Positions 25,147 through 36,156 of a DNA stretch of 64,000 nucleotides are shown here, piece by piece. The stretch covers positions 119,659-183,658 of the forward strand of contig JAGFNK010000046.1 in assembly GCA_025769875.1 (NCBI GenBank). The letters run 5' to 3'. The position numbers and the translations under genes were made by a program. Position 1 is the stretch's first letter, and each line of letters opens with the position of its first letter. Under the pieces are notes generated by a model that was not told the origin of the DNA, ran no database searches, and worked only from the letters and a program-made list of their open reading frames with translations. Source of the DNA: Russula earlei (Eukaryota; Basidiomycota; Agaricomycetes; Russulales; Russulaceae).

Positions 25147-27689
25147 TCATGTCAATTTGATATAACTGGCCTTTTTTTTTTTTTTGCGTCTCAGTAAAAG
25201 TACAACGCCAGCTACCAAATGTAAATGCCCTATCGCAGCCCACCTGTTAGGCGAGCGAGAAAAAACGTGAACGAGATAGATCCAAGACGTAATAATGACG
25301 AATGAGTCTCGACTAGGACGATGTTTGAATGATGCATGCTTATAGGAGATGGAGAATAAATGCCGGAAATATTTATCACTAGTCGTCATGCTTTGGTGGG
25401 CTTGTTCACTGTCCCTAAACAAAGGGTGTAAGATCTGTTCATGCAACGCTTTGCCTGCAGGAACCTGTCCAGCGAATCAGCGACGAATCACGAGGTTCCG
25501 CTGAGAGGGCGTACCATCGGGAAGACGTGCTCGTTTGCCTCGACGACGCAATCCATCAGTATAGGTTTGTTCCCGTCGTACTCTAGGAATTCCTTCATTT
25601 TTTCAGGTAGCTCACTTGCACTGCTCACGCGAATGGCGTGCACTCCCATCGCCTTGGCGAGCAAGACAAAATCGGGGTTGATCATGCGCGTGTGCGAATA
25701 CCGATGATCATAGAAGAGGTCTGCGAGCAACCGGTTAGCATGCATGTGTGAGCACGAAAAACTATACAAACCCTGCCATTGGACCACCATTCCTTGAAAC
25801 TCATTGTTCAAAACCATCACCTTGACGCCGATGTTGAATTGTGAAGCTGTGGCGAGTTCCATTGCGGTCATGCTGAACGAGGCGTCCCCATCAATATCAA
25901 TGACCATTTTGTTCGGCGCAGCGACCTTTGCGCCAACCGCCGAGGGAAGGCCGAACCCCATCGTCTAGAAGTCCGAGTCAGAACGAAAGTACGAAAAAGG
26001 CGAGGGGAGATGGCATACGCCGAGCCCGCCCGAGGTGACCATGGATCGTGGATACCGCCAACGGAAGTGCTGCGCTGCCCACATCTGATGCTGTCCGACC
26101 CCTGTGGTAATGATCACATTCTCTTTGTACGGAGCAGCTTGTCGGTCTAGTTCTTCAATCACCTCCTGCGGCTTCATCTTCTCACCCTTTTCCGGATTGC
26201 TTTTCACGTAGACAAACGGGTACTTGTCCTTCCACCCACTGATATCCTTGAACCACGGAGCACGTTCTGAGTACTTGATCAGGGGGAGCATTGCTCCCAG
26301 ATTTTCAGTGACATCGCCAAGAATGGGAATAGACGCATCCACGACTTTGTTGACATTCTTCGGCTGGATCTCGAAGTGGATGAATCCCCCGCGCCCTTGC
26401 GCTGCCGCGGCGCGTGCCGCCGGAGCAAATTGCGACACCTTGCCAGTGACACGGTCGTCGAAACGTGCACCGAGAGCGATGATCACGTCCGCCTGCTGCA
26501 TTGCAAAATTAGCATATGCAGAGCCATGCATGCCGATCATATGCAAGCTCCTGGGATCCGTCTCGTCAAAGACACCAAGGCCTTGCAACGTCGTCGTCAC
26601 CGGGATGTTTCCTTCGCGTGCGAGTTGCGTCAGGAATTTGGGACCGAGCTCGCTCCCCAAGACGCCATGACCAGCATAAATGAGCGGCCGTTCGGCCTGA
26701 TTGATGAGTCGGGCGGCCTGACGTATCAGCCCGAGTTCGGAGGACGCGGCGGACGGGCATTTGCAGAGGGTTTGACGGGAGGATCGAGAGAAAATCCGGG
26801 AGTTGTCGCCTTGAACGGCAGAGGCGTGCGCAGGATGCCGGCCGTCACGTCCTTGGGAAGGTCTACCAGTACGGGGCCGGGTCGCCCAGAAGTGGCGATC
26901 TTGAAAGCCTCGTTGATTCTTCGGGGCAGCTCGGTGATGTCCTTGACCATCACGTTCCACTTTGTGCAGCTGCGGGAGATGCCGACAACGTCGGCCTCCT
27001 GGAAAGCGTCGGAGCCAATGGCTGAAGTCGCGACCTGACCGCAGAACACTACCAGAGGAACGCCATCGCTCAGAGCGTCTTGCATGGGGGTGACAACGTT
27101 CGTAGCTCCGGGGCCCGAGGTCACGAGGACAACGCCGGGCTTGCCAGATACCCGAGCATAACCCTCCGCCATATGTCCAGCGCCCTGCTCGTGTCTGGGG
27201 AGGATGAACTCGAAATGCTTTGAATTGTAGATGGCGTCGAACACTGGGAGGATCGCTCCACCGGGGTATCCAAACATATGTTTGACATCGTGCCGAAGCA
27301 TCATCTCGTGGAAGATTTCACCGCCTGACATGCCGATGAAAGAGTGGTCCAAGGGAGCATCCTGGTGGGCGGGGAGCGCTGGAGCAGGATTCCGAACGTT
27401 GATTTTCGGGGGTAATTGTTGGAAGGCAGGCGGAGGAGTCGGACGACTGCGAAATTTCGTAAACGGAGATATGGCAAGAAGACGACAAAGCATACACGGT
27501 CTGAGAGACGACGGCACTGTGAGGCGATGAACGACTGACGTTCCGTGCATGTTCCTTGACTCTTGCCCTCGCCTCGAGAAAGGAGGGGCTGGTGGCCGCT
27601 GTGGAGCGAGACCGGGTAAAATTGAGAGACGTTGAGGCCTTGGGCGCAGACGTCGCGCGAAGTTTTACAGCAGCAAGAGACATGGCCAA
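25147..27689 (-). CDS. ILV2: Acetolactate synthase catalytic subunit (mitochondrial)
   Basis: This thiamine-diphosphate enzyme makes acetolactate/acetohydroxybutyrate in Val, Leu and Ile synthesis, in mitochondria. It starts [19 protein letters not shown], an Arg/Ser/Ala leader without acidic residues that fits a mitochondrial presequence; a 49-nt intron then joins VVSQTV to [19 protein letters not shown]. Family motifs follow: [56 protein letters not shown], and the cofactor region [19 protein letters not shown] to [13 protein letters not shown], ending [20 protein letters not shown]. Two doubts remain. Around 26740-26770 the frame shifts by one (indel, or a 59-nt intron at 26718-26776 that would remove conserved residues). 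Also, the family usually stops soon after LHPLF, so the ~70 residues down to 25147 may be untranslated. It shares a 165-bp promoter with the MTU1 gene. Confidence 0.9.
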
Positions 27690-27854
27690 GCTTTTCCTTT
27701 TTTTTTTTTTTGGGTTTTTTTTGGGAGTGGAGGAGTCGAGTCAATTGAGCGAGCAAACAAAATGGCTTTAAAATAACGAATCAATTGACTCGATTTTGAT
27801 CATCGGATTCGAGGCCGAGTAAATCCGACCGACCAGAAAACCAGACCGACCGCC

Positions 27855-29564
27855 ATGTGGGCTCGTGCTTTCAGCAGCGCTGCCTCAGCCCTTCGCACAC
27901 CAAATATCCCAAAGAATGGAAGCAAAGGTACCCTACACGCCCCCCCCTGATCCTGCGAGGGCTCTAAATGAACGCCATTCCATCGCACAGTGGTCGTCGC
28001 TATGTCAGGTGGCGTGGACTCGTCCGTGGCTGCGAAATTGCTTGCGGAGAAGGTGCGCGTCATGTCCAACATCCTTCGCACGCGCGTGCCCACCACCATC
28101 CCCAGGATTATGATCTGACCGCCGTCTTCATGAGGAACTGGGATGCGCGCGACGAGTCGGGCACGGATGCAGGCTGTGAGTGGGAGAAGGATTGGGAAGA
28201 CGTCCAACGCGTGTGCGGGAAGCTCGACATCCCCTGCCGGATGGTCTGTAGATCTCGCCGCTTCCGGCCAGTCGCTTTTGACACCCACGAACAAAAGTCT
28301 AGATCGACCTGTCGAGGGAATATTGGCTGAGGGTGTTCGAGCCCGCGATCAGGACATGGCAGAAGGGCAACACGCCCAATCCCGACGTCTGGTGCAACGG
28401 GTATGCCATCGCGTCATCCCCCCACCGACCCAGACTCGCCGCTCAGAAACCCTTTTCTTTTCTCTTTTTGTTTTCTTCCAGCGAGATAAAGTTCGGCGCG
28501 CTGATCGATAGTTTGCCGAAAGACTTCGATTTCCTCGCGACCGGTCAGTTTCCTCCCTCGGTTTTGCCATGATCCTTCGTCCGAACGTGCTGTAACTTCC
28601 TAGGCCATTACGCGCGCAAAACGCATCACCCACAAGACCACCGTCCACAGCTCATGCGCGCTCGCGATAGGTCGAAAGACCAGACGTATTACCTCTCGTC
28701 CATCTCTGAGACCGGCCTCGACGTGGCCCTCTTCCCACTCGCGGACATCTTAAAGACCGAAGTGCGCGAAATCGCACGCGCCGCGGGTTTTCACAACGCC
28801 TCGCGCGAGGAGAGCATGGGCCTATGCTTCGTGGGCGAGCGTCGGCGTTTCAATGACTTTCTCGGTACGTATGCCTCCGTGCACGAAACAGGTCGGGACG
28901 CTGAAACCGAGCTGATATTATTTTTCGGGGGGGACCCGGTTTACTCTCGGAAGGGGAATACGTGACACCTCGGCCAGGACCGATCCTCGAGATCGAGACG
29001 AACGTTCGACTGGGCCAGCACAACGGCCTGTGGACCTACACCGTCGGCCAAGGCGCCAAACTCCCAGGCCTGACCCAGAAGCTCTTCGTCGCGGGCAAAG
29101 ACCACCGAAAGAACGTGGTCTACGTCGCGCTTCCAGAGTCAGTGGTCTGGTCTCCACCCACTCACCCACCGACTGCCCGTTCTTTTTACACGCTGACCTT
29201 TTCTTTCGTTGCCGTTTTCGAATCTCGTCCTCTGTTCGTGCGCGTTCGCAGCCACCCGGCAATGTTCACCTCGAAAATCACTTCGAACAACTTTTCGTGG
29301 ATATGGCGCGATGCGCCTCCGTCCTCTGCCTTTTCCCATCGGGGCTTCCGGGCGAGCGCCCAAGTCCGTCACCGCATGTCGCCCGTACCCGTCACGGTGC
29401 GCCAGCGCTGGTCCGGCAACTCTGTGCAAATCACCTTTGATGAACCTCACAAAGGCGTCGCCGAGGGCCAGATCGCGGTCCTTTACGACGGCGATCATTG
29501 TTTGGGTTGCGGTGCCATCGACGAGACCACGAGGGGCGTGGCAGGTTTCAGGGATTCAGACTAA
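27855..29564 (+). CDS. MTU1: Mitochondrial tRNA-specific 2-thiouridylase (MnmA/TRMU family)
   Basis: This enzyme thiolates C2 of the wobble uridine (U34) in mitochondrial Lys, Glu and Gln tRNAs. The start in a CGCCATG context gives MWARAFSSAASALRTPNIPK, a convincing mitochondrial presequence. After the first intron comes the PP-loop VVVAMSGGVDSSVAAKLLAE and AVFMRNWDARDE. Both catalytic cysteines are in context: NPDVWCN and MGLCFVGERRRF. Further motifs are DFDFLATGHYAR, RSKDQTYYLSSISE, NGLWTYTVGQGAKLPG and, near the end, ITFDEPHKGVAEGQIAVLYD. About six introns of 50-90 nt are removed. Length, roughly 430 residues, fits the family. It is head to head with ILV2 and convergent with UPF1. Confidence 0.93.
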
Positions 29565-30024
29565 CAAAGCCAGCCCTTCCACGAAAACTTCTATCGCATT
29601 TGGCATGTGAATCCATTTGACATATCTTCCTCTTCCTCTCTACGTACATAATGCCTAATGCATAATGTATATCATAAGATCCCAATGAAGGGCCAACAAA
29701 AATTGCGGTTTAAACAATGAAATAGTGCGCGGCACAGGTAGGCCTGTAAGAATGTACCAACGCGTCTGTCGTTCGTTGATGGCGGCGTAAAGACCTTCAA
29801 AGTGCAAAATGCCGGCCAAGCGACGACGACAACGGCACAGGCAACGCACTCTTGGCAGCCCTCCCAGCGGCGAAAGGCGCGACGCCCTGAGAGCGAAAGG
29901 AGCCAGGGACGCCCAGCGGAAACGCCCAAAGGGGGCGGGGGGGCATTTCTTTGGAGTAACCCATGGTGACTAACGTTCGGGCCTTGTGCGCTCTGCAATA
30001 TCGGGGGCGCGCGCACTTACGCAA
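29565..30024. other. Convergent spacer between MTU1 and UPF1
   Basis: These 460 bp hold the two 3' untranslated regions. No coding or RNA gene is visible. Confidence 0.5.
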
Positions 30025-33000
30025 CTAGAAGGCAGTGACCCCGCTCTGAGTCGCCGCATACTGGCTCTTCATGTCGTCCATGTCGGCCGCTTCGTCCTGG
30101 CTTTTGTAGTCGAACCCGCTGCTGAGCAGGCTGCCTACCTCGCTCGCCCCCGCAACGCTGCCGAAACTGCCGCGGCGACGCAACCTGTCGCTCTGCGAGT
30201 ACGCAACGCGCTCGGACGTGCCTCCGATGACACTACCGCTGTCGCCAGCTCCGCCTTGCGACACGATGGACGGTGCATAGGATCCATAAGCGCTGCGCTT
30301 GCCGACGCCGCTGGCGTTGAAGGGTCCGCTTGCGTTGAAGACCGGCAGGCCCGAAGAATATGTCGCTTGTGAGCGGAGCGACTGAACGTCGGACGGGATG
30401 TAGTTAAGCGGGTCGTGCGTGCGATAGAAGGATGCGTCGAAGCGTGATGGGGTGCCTGAGTTCGTCGCTGGGTTACCGAGGTATTCGCGCGCACCCGTGT
30501 CATGTCGACGGTATTGGTCAACGGATTTAGCGAGAGTGCGACGCGGCTTCGAAAACTGGATCATGCTGGGCTGGAGGTTGTTCAGCGGTCCCTCAACGAG
30601 GCAGCCTTTTTCTTTGTAGTGCGTTAGTAGGTAGTGCCAAAGCGGGTGCTGACAAGTCCACGTTGAGAGGATTCCCCAAGCGCGAAAGACGTTAATGTAT
30701 GACTGACCTTGCTAAGCACTTTGGGATTGCCGAGAATGACCACTCCGTACTTTGCACGCGTGAGAGCGACGTTCAACCGCCGAGGGTCATTCAAAAACCC
30801 AATCCCTTGGTGTTCATTGCTCCTCACACAACTGAGGATGATGTAGTCTTTCTCACGACCTTGGAAGGCATCCACGGAAGCAACCTCTATCTCCTTGTAG
30901 AGGTCCTTCTTCAGTGAACCATTGTACTGCATATAGTTGACGATGTAAGAACGCTGTCCTTCGTACGGCGTCACAACGCCAATCTGGCCAGGCACAACGC
31001 CTGACTTGAAGAATTTCGTGACAATTTTCTCGACGTTTGAGGCTTCGGTTCTGAAAACGAGAGTTCGCGGCCAGACAGACGGGGAAAGAAAAGGAACTCA
31101 CCTGTTCAAAAACGATGTCCCACTGCTGGATATTTCTTCCTGACCTAGATTTTGGTAGAAAAACATGGGCGTGTCCGGAACGGGCCAGGGAAAGTCGACG
31201 TTTTTCCGCAGCCGCTCAGGCGCGGTGACGCCGTTCTGCAGAGTGCCCTCGTAAAACATATTGGATGGGAATTCAGATAGGCAAGGGTGCATGCGATACT
31301 GGACTTGTAGACGAATCGGACGGTTGCCGAGCACAACCAGCCGTTCGAACAGCGACTGAGTAAGACCAGCTCGGGCCGCCTTCTTGTTCATGATAACGGG
31401 GCCGAGCTGTTGATGATCACCAACGAGTACCACCTGTTTACAGCCAAGGACGAGGGGTATCATGCACTCTGCGAGACAAACTGAGTGACGAATATGATTC
31501 GGATCGAACGAAGGCTTACCGGGTTCCGCGGCCTGCGTTGCTTCGTCGATCAACACCGTTTTGAATTTCAACTTACTGAGTCTCGGGTCCCCCGCGCCGA
31601 CGCAAGTGCAGCAAATGACCTCCGCCACTGACAGGATCTCCTTCTCGCACTGTCTGATCAGACTCTTATATTTCCGTTCGTCGTTAGAACTAAGCTCTCC
31701 TTGTTCATTCTTCAGCTGGATGAGCTTCTGAAGTTCGACGTGCGTCGTGTTGTTGGCGACTTGATGATGCAGCGTTAAAAACGCGACGGACGAATCGAGC
31801 GCCTCACGCGACTTTGCGGTGAGGCGCACGACTTTGAGACCCGTAGCGTGAATCTTTTCCGTGAGCTGATCAACTGCGACGTTCGAAGGAGCGCAGACGA
31901 GGACCTGGCCCGGGTTCATCTTTGCGAGGTGATAGACAATCGAAGCGGAGGTGACGGTTTTACCCGTCCCCGGAGGTCCCTGGATCAAGCTGATAGGCTT
32001 TTGAAGGACGCTCTTGACTGCATACATCTGAGAGTGGTTGAGCTCCGGCAAACCGGGGGCGGAGAAGCGCTTGGGCATCTGGGTGCGAAGAATTTGTGGC
32101 TCGAGCTCGTGACCTAGGAGTTTGTGATACTGCTCAAGATCAGCCAGCCGCACGACCAGCACAAGGAGTCTCAGGAGATGCTCACGATGTAACCGCTAAC
32201 GCTCTTCTCGTCGACGGCGAAGGTCTTCATGGCAAGCTGCATTCTGTCGAAACTGGTAGACTTCCAGACAAAATCGGCGGCGAAGCCTTGGGTCACTTCG
32301 TGTGGCACACCCTCTGTCCTGCGTAACTCAAGACCGATCTCGTCTGACACATCTGGGATAAGTCAGTATGGGTCGGACTGTGGGATGTAGACACGTACTA
32401 TTGGGCACTTTAATGACATGACCAGCGCCTTCCCATGCCTTGTGCATCTCTCCCGTGTAGCGCAACCTCAGCTCATCGCCAGCGGCAAGGCGCACTTCCC
32501 CGCTCTCGAGCTTAGGAAGTACGAACCACGCCACCCTCTTCTGGTTCAAGCCGAGATCCCACCTCACGGTTATGTCTGTCTGGGTCTGGCTCTCCTTAAG
32601 ACGCTTGTCGTAGTCTGCCTCGATCTTGACAAGCGGCCCGAAGATATTTTGATATTGATATGCGTCTTCGTAGCGCAGCAGGATAGACTGGGGCTCATCG
32701 TCGACGCCGGGCTTCTCGAGGTCCTCAAGGGTCGCTTTGGAGTTCTCGCGCCACAGATCCTCGAGGCGGTTGATCTGTTGGAATGAGATTTGGCGCGAGC
32801 GTAGTTGCTCGGTCTCGGACGGCGGCTTTACGAGCCATGAAAGGAAGGAACGATCATCGATGAGAGGTGCCCAGAGAGCTGCGTTCCAGGAGATGTCCTT
32901 GGAGATAGCGGCACAGGGTTGGCTGAAACCCGGAAACATCATCAGTCCGTCGTGTCGCACGTCTTAGAAAGCCCTTCCGCGCAATTCACGCACCGACAAA

Positions 33001-33585
33001 GCAAAACGACCACCGTATCACTTTTCGCCGGAATGAAGCCGAGCATGAAAACATTCTTGCTGCCACAATTGTAGCACTCCGGTGTGGTCTCACCTAGGGG
33101 GCTCTCGGCATGCAAGATGACTTCCTTGTGCTTGGCACGAACAAGATGATTGACGATGTGAGAGGCCGATGTGTTGCCGCGCGAATTGCAGAACCACTTG
33201 GAGCAGACGAGGCACTTGACGACGGAGGCCGGGTTGTGTATTCCACAGTAACTATTACACGTCCGTCAGAGCGGATTGCAAAGCATGTGAGAGGTGAAAC
33301 GGACCAGCAGGCGTGAGGCGGGAGGTCCACCTGACTCTCTTCCTTGAGATCGTCCAAAACGGCATCGAAATCCTCGGCGATACTCCCATTTGTGGACTGC
33401 AGTTCTATGTCATTCTCCATAGAGGAAGGAGGGTGCGTGTGATCATCCAAGACGGAAAGGCCCTCTAGGTCCAATGGGATGTCACCCTGGGTGTTGGAGG
33501 TGTATACTGAGGAGGTGTCATCGACGACGCCGATACCTCCATAGGAAGAGGCAGAGTCGTACTGGAAATTGTCGAACGAGTCCAT
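30025..33585 (-). CDS. UPF1: RNA helicase Upf1 (nonsense-mediated mRNA decay)
   Basis: Upf1 is the central ATP-dependent RNA helicase of nonsense-mediated decay, acting on terminating ribosomes in the cytoplasm. The start [19 protein letters not shown] is at ATG 33585. The Cys/His-rich Upf2-binding domain follows over several exons (VEYTT side by [26 protein letters not shown]). Then come the 1B region ([20 protein letters not shown]), helicase motif [21 protein letters not shown], motif [46 protein letters not shown], and motif [23 protein letters not shown] and [16 protein letters not shown]. The C-terminal ~180 residues are Ser/Gln-rich with several SQ dipeptides, resembling the phosphorylated tail of animal UPF1. 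It shares a 103-bp promoter with HYPK. Confidence 0.96.
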
Positions 33586-33688
33586 GGTGAGAGGAAAAGG
33601 ATGAGTGACTTGTGCTGCTGTTCCTCACTGCACTTGTCATAAAACGGCCGCGCGGCGCAGCACCGCAGTTCGCAGCTTTTGTCGCGAC

Positions 33689-34070
33689 ATGTCACTCCAA
33701 TTCCAACGCAGCAATGGGCATCCAGAACCAGAGGTCATCGTAAACGTGAGTGATAAGACCGATTTAATACATTGGCTGAACCATCCTTCGCAGTATTCGG
33801 ATGGCTATGCATACTCGAAAAGCAAATTCGAGGAAGGCCTCCGAATCGTTCTCGCGGACAAGCCGGCTAAACCGGCCAAGACGCCCTCGGGCTTCAAGAA
33901 AGAGGACATCGAGTTGATTGTAAGACGCCTCGAACATGTGGGTTGTCCCTCTAATCATGCTGGACAAAGGTCTCAGAGCTGGAAATTCCACGGGCACAAG
34001 CAGAGAAGGCCCTATCGGAGAACGACGGTGATATCATCAAAACCCTTCGGGCTCTCATTACTCCATAGCT
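33689..34070 (+). CDS. HYPK-like UBA protein (NatA-associated)
   Basis: This is a small homologue of HYPK, a partner of the NatA N-terminal acetyltransferase that regulates co-translational acetylation and binds nascent chains. ATG 33689 gives MSLQFQRSNGHPEPEVIVN. A 47-nt intron then leads to YSDGYAYSKSKFEEGLRIVL, and a second intron beginning GTAAGA joins KKEDIELI to VSELEIPRAQAEKALSENDG. It ends DIIKTLRALITP, the C-terminal three-helix UBA typical of HYPK and NAC-alpha. The helix preceding the UBA (SKFEEGLR) matches the NatA-blocking helix region of HYPK. About 95 residues. The stop lies just 22 bp from the stop of the convergent Mrp51 gene. Confidence 0.85.
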
Positions 34071-34092
34071 ACTCGCAATCTACATCTATGAA

Positions 34093-35325
34093 CTATGAAG
34101 CCTCTTTGTCCCCTCCGGACGGCATTGCTTTGATGAGAGTCCGGAGACTGTCAAGCAGCTGCTGTGACACATTTGCTGTCTCGGCATCCACCTCATATGG
34201 GGATTTAGGCTTTGGAGCTGTCAACAGCCTCTTGCCTTTTGGACGGACTATCGTTTGTGTATGCGCGATATATGCACGCGATCCAGGCGGGAAAGGATTG
34301 GCCCGCAACATTTCCAAGTGGGTCACATCAGCCGCAGTGGCCTCAATAATTGCACCATGCAGTCCCTGGGGCCGGGCATGGACAACGCTCGGGGCCTGTC
34401 TGAGCACAGATTCCACTATGCGTAATTTGGGTCCCGCTTCGGAGTCGTTGATAGGTGACTTGATGGTCACTGCCATCCCGGCGAAACTTGCCTGTGCAGT
34501 CCGATAGCGGTCCGAGCCTTGAGAATCAAGCCACCTCCCAGGCTGTTCAGTGGTGGCGAAGAAGTGCGTCAGCTGGGATGCGTAAGCGTAAGAGAGGCCG
34601 GCATTGCGATGTGGACGTTGCTCGATCGCGCGGGAATCGGGAGTCTCGTATGTTGTGTGAGATTGTTTTTGTAGGAACCTTCGTCGCACGGTCTCGGCTG
34701 AACCCAATGTAGATTCCTCGTAGGCGGATGGGGCCACTTGGGACCAAGGTGCTATTTGGGACTTGGTCGTGCGACCTGCCTCATGGGACAAGAATTCCAG
34801 AAACTGGGGACGTTGTCGCCGCAGCTTGTCGAGGTAACGAGAGAATTGTCTCGTGCTCATAGCGGATATGAGCGGACCAGACGCAACGTATCGTCGCGCA
34901 TCCAGGGACTCGTCGAGCTGACGCTGCGTTGCTGGGCCCACGATGTTTCCACCTGCATCCTCCTTTGCAAGCTCAGCCTGGTGCACGGGCCTTGAATTCA
35001 TGTAGTGTCTATCCCATGCATCTCGAATGTTTGGCTCCGTGGCAACTTTTTCCCAACGTTCAATGAAGCGTGCCTCTGACTCTCTGGATGTCCATTCTGT
35101 TTGCTGTTCTGGGGAGTCGACGGCCTCGACGGAAATGAATTTGTCTCGTTTTCGGAGGGCCAGTGGTCGTTTGAACCCCCAATTGCCGCGGTGAGCATTG
35201 CCGTCATGAGTAGTGTACACTTGGCCAATAGTTGGATCATAGGATGCAAATTTTGAGCGTCGGAGAAGGGACGCGAAGGGTGATGGAGAGGGCGGGTGGA
35301 CGACGAAGGTTGGAATGGCGGCCAT
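34093..35325 (-). CDS. MRP51: Mitochondrial small-subunit ribosomal protein Mrp51 (bS1m-like)
   Basis: This is an uninterrupted 410-codon gene for the fungal Mrp51 family, a component of the mitochondrial small ribosomal subunit linked to translation of mitochondrial mRNAs. Diagnostic N-terminal sequence: FASLLRRSKFASYDPTIGQV, then YTTHDGNAHRGNWGFKRPLA, RDKFISVEAVDSPEQQTEW and EARFIERWEKV, all conserved in fungi. The middle holds RYLDKLRRQRPQFLEFLSHE. The C-terminal part (RAYIAHTQTIVRPKGKRLLT) is followed by a Ser/Asp tail. No introns are needed, unlike nearly all its neighbours. The start codon is ATG 35325. A leader typical of mitochondrial import is weak, which is not unusual in this family. 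Confidence 0.9.
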   Translation of the reverse strand: MAAIPTFVVHPPSPSPFASLLRRSKFASYDPTIGQVYTTHDGNAHRGNWGFKRPLALRKRDKFISVEAVDSPEQQTEWTSRESEARFIERWEKVATEPNIRDAWDRHYMNSRPVHQAELAKEDAGGNIVGPATQRQLDESLDARRYVASGPLISAMSTRQFSRYLDKLRRQRPQFLEFLSHEAGRTTKSQIAPWSQVAPSAYEESTLGSAETVRRRFLQKQSHTTYETPDSRAIEQRPHRNAGLSYAYASQLTHFFATTEQPGRWLDSQGSDRYRTAQASFAGMAVTIKSPINDSEAGPKLRIVESVLRQAPSVVHARPQGLHGAIIEATAADVTHLEMLRANPFPPGSRAYIAHTQTIVRPKGKRLLTAPKPKSPYEVDAETANVSQQLLDSLRTLIKAMPSGGDKEAS

Positions 35326-36156
35326 GACAGGAAGAAATGGCAGTGGCGAGCGAGCGAAGGAGGCTCGGCACTTCCCGAATGACCCAAATCGCTTGTCGGG
35401 TCACCGTTGACACTTCTCTCACGGCGTACAAATTACTGTCTATCCTCTGTTGACTTGTTGCAGTCTTCCTGCTCTGGGATGGATGGTCCAGACAAACGTC
35501 GAAGATTAAAATCGTGTCTCAAAAACAATCTACGCTGATTGCTTCTCCCGCTGGTTGAGGAGTCAGGACGCAGGATCACCTGGAGACACGGACATACGTG
35601 AAGCGCGATTGTAACTTTCGGTAAGTCTGTGCTCTCATTCTATCTTTCTTTCTCTTTTTTTTTTGGCCCGACCGACGATGATAACCCTGGTAAAGGGACA
35701 CACCCGCACCCTCGGATGAGGTGTCGCCGTCCTTTAATGGACAGTGCGCGAGGAGTGCATGAAGTGATAAAGGCGAGTCTGAGGTTGTGCCTTTTTTTTT
35801 TTTTTTTTCTTTTTCTTTCTGTTCTCGCAGGCCATGGATTAGTTGTTAACGCGTATCCCGTTTGCAGGCAATGATGGGATGGAGGTAGAAGAGAGTACAT
35901 GTAAAATTGAAATAGAATTGAATGAATAAAAAAGAAATGACGGAATTGGCGGGTCGGACGACAGCGTGTGTTGGTTGTTGCCTTGGCTTGCTCGCTCGCT
36001 CTCTCCCTGGCTTTCCGTCCATTTTCACTGCCCGGTCACGTCCATCTCCTCTTCACGACGCCATCCACGACCGGTGCACTCTCATTCCTCCCTTTTATTT
36101 TTATTTCCAGGTCACCGTTGCAAAAAAATAAGCAACCATCGCCACAGTCAACGGTC
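35326..36156. other. Divergent promoter region between MRP51 and the UDP-galactose transporter
   Basis: No coding gene is seen in these 831 bp. They contain a 17-base T run at 35792-35808 and CT-rich stretches typical of fungal promoters and leaders. A splice-like pair just before 36157 could mark a leader intron of the transporter. Confidence 0.45.

Noticed and set aside
25147..25380. C-terminal ~70 residues of ILV2 beyond LHPLF
   Set aside because: Kept inside the reported span because no stop intervenes, but not trusted as protein: the composition is irregular and the family ends earlier.
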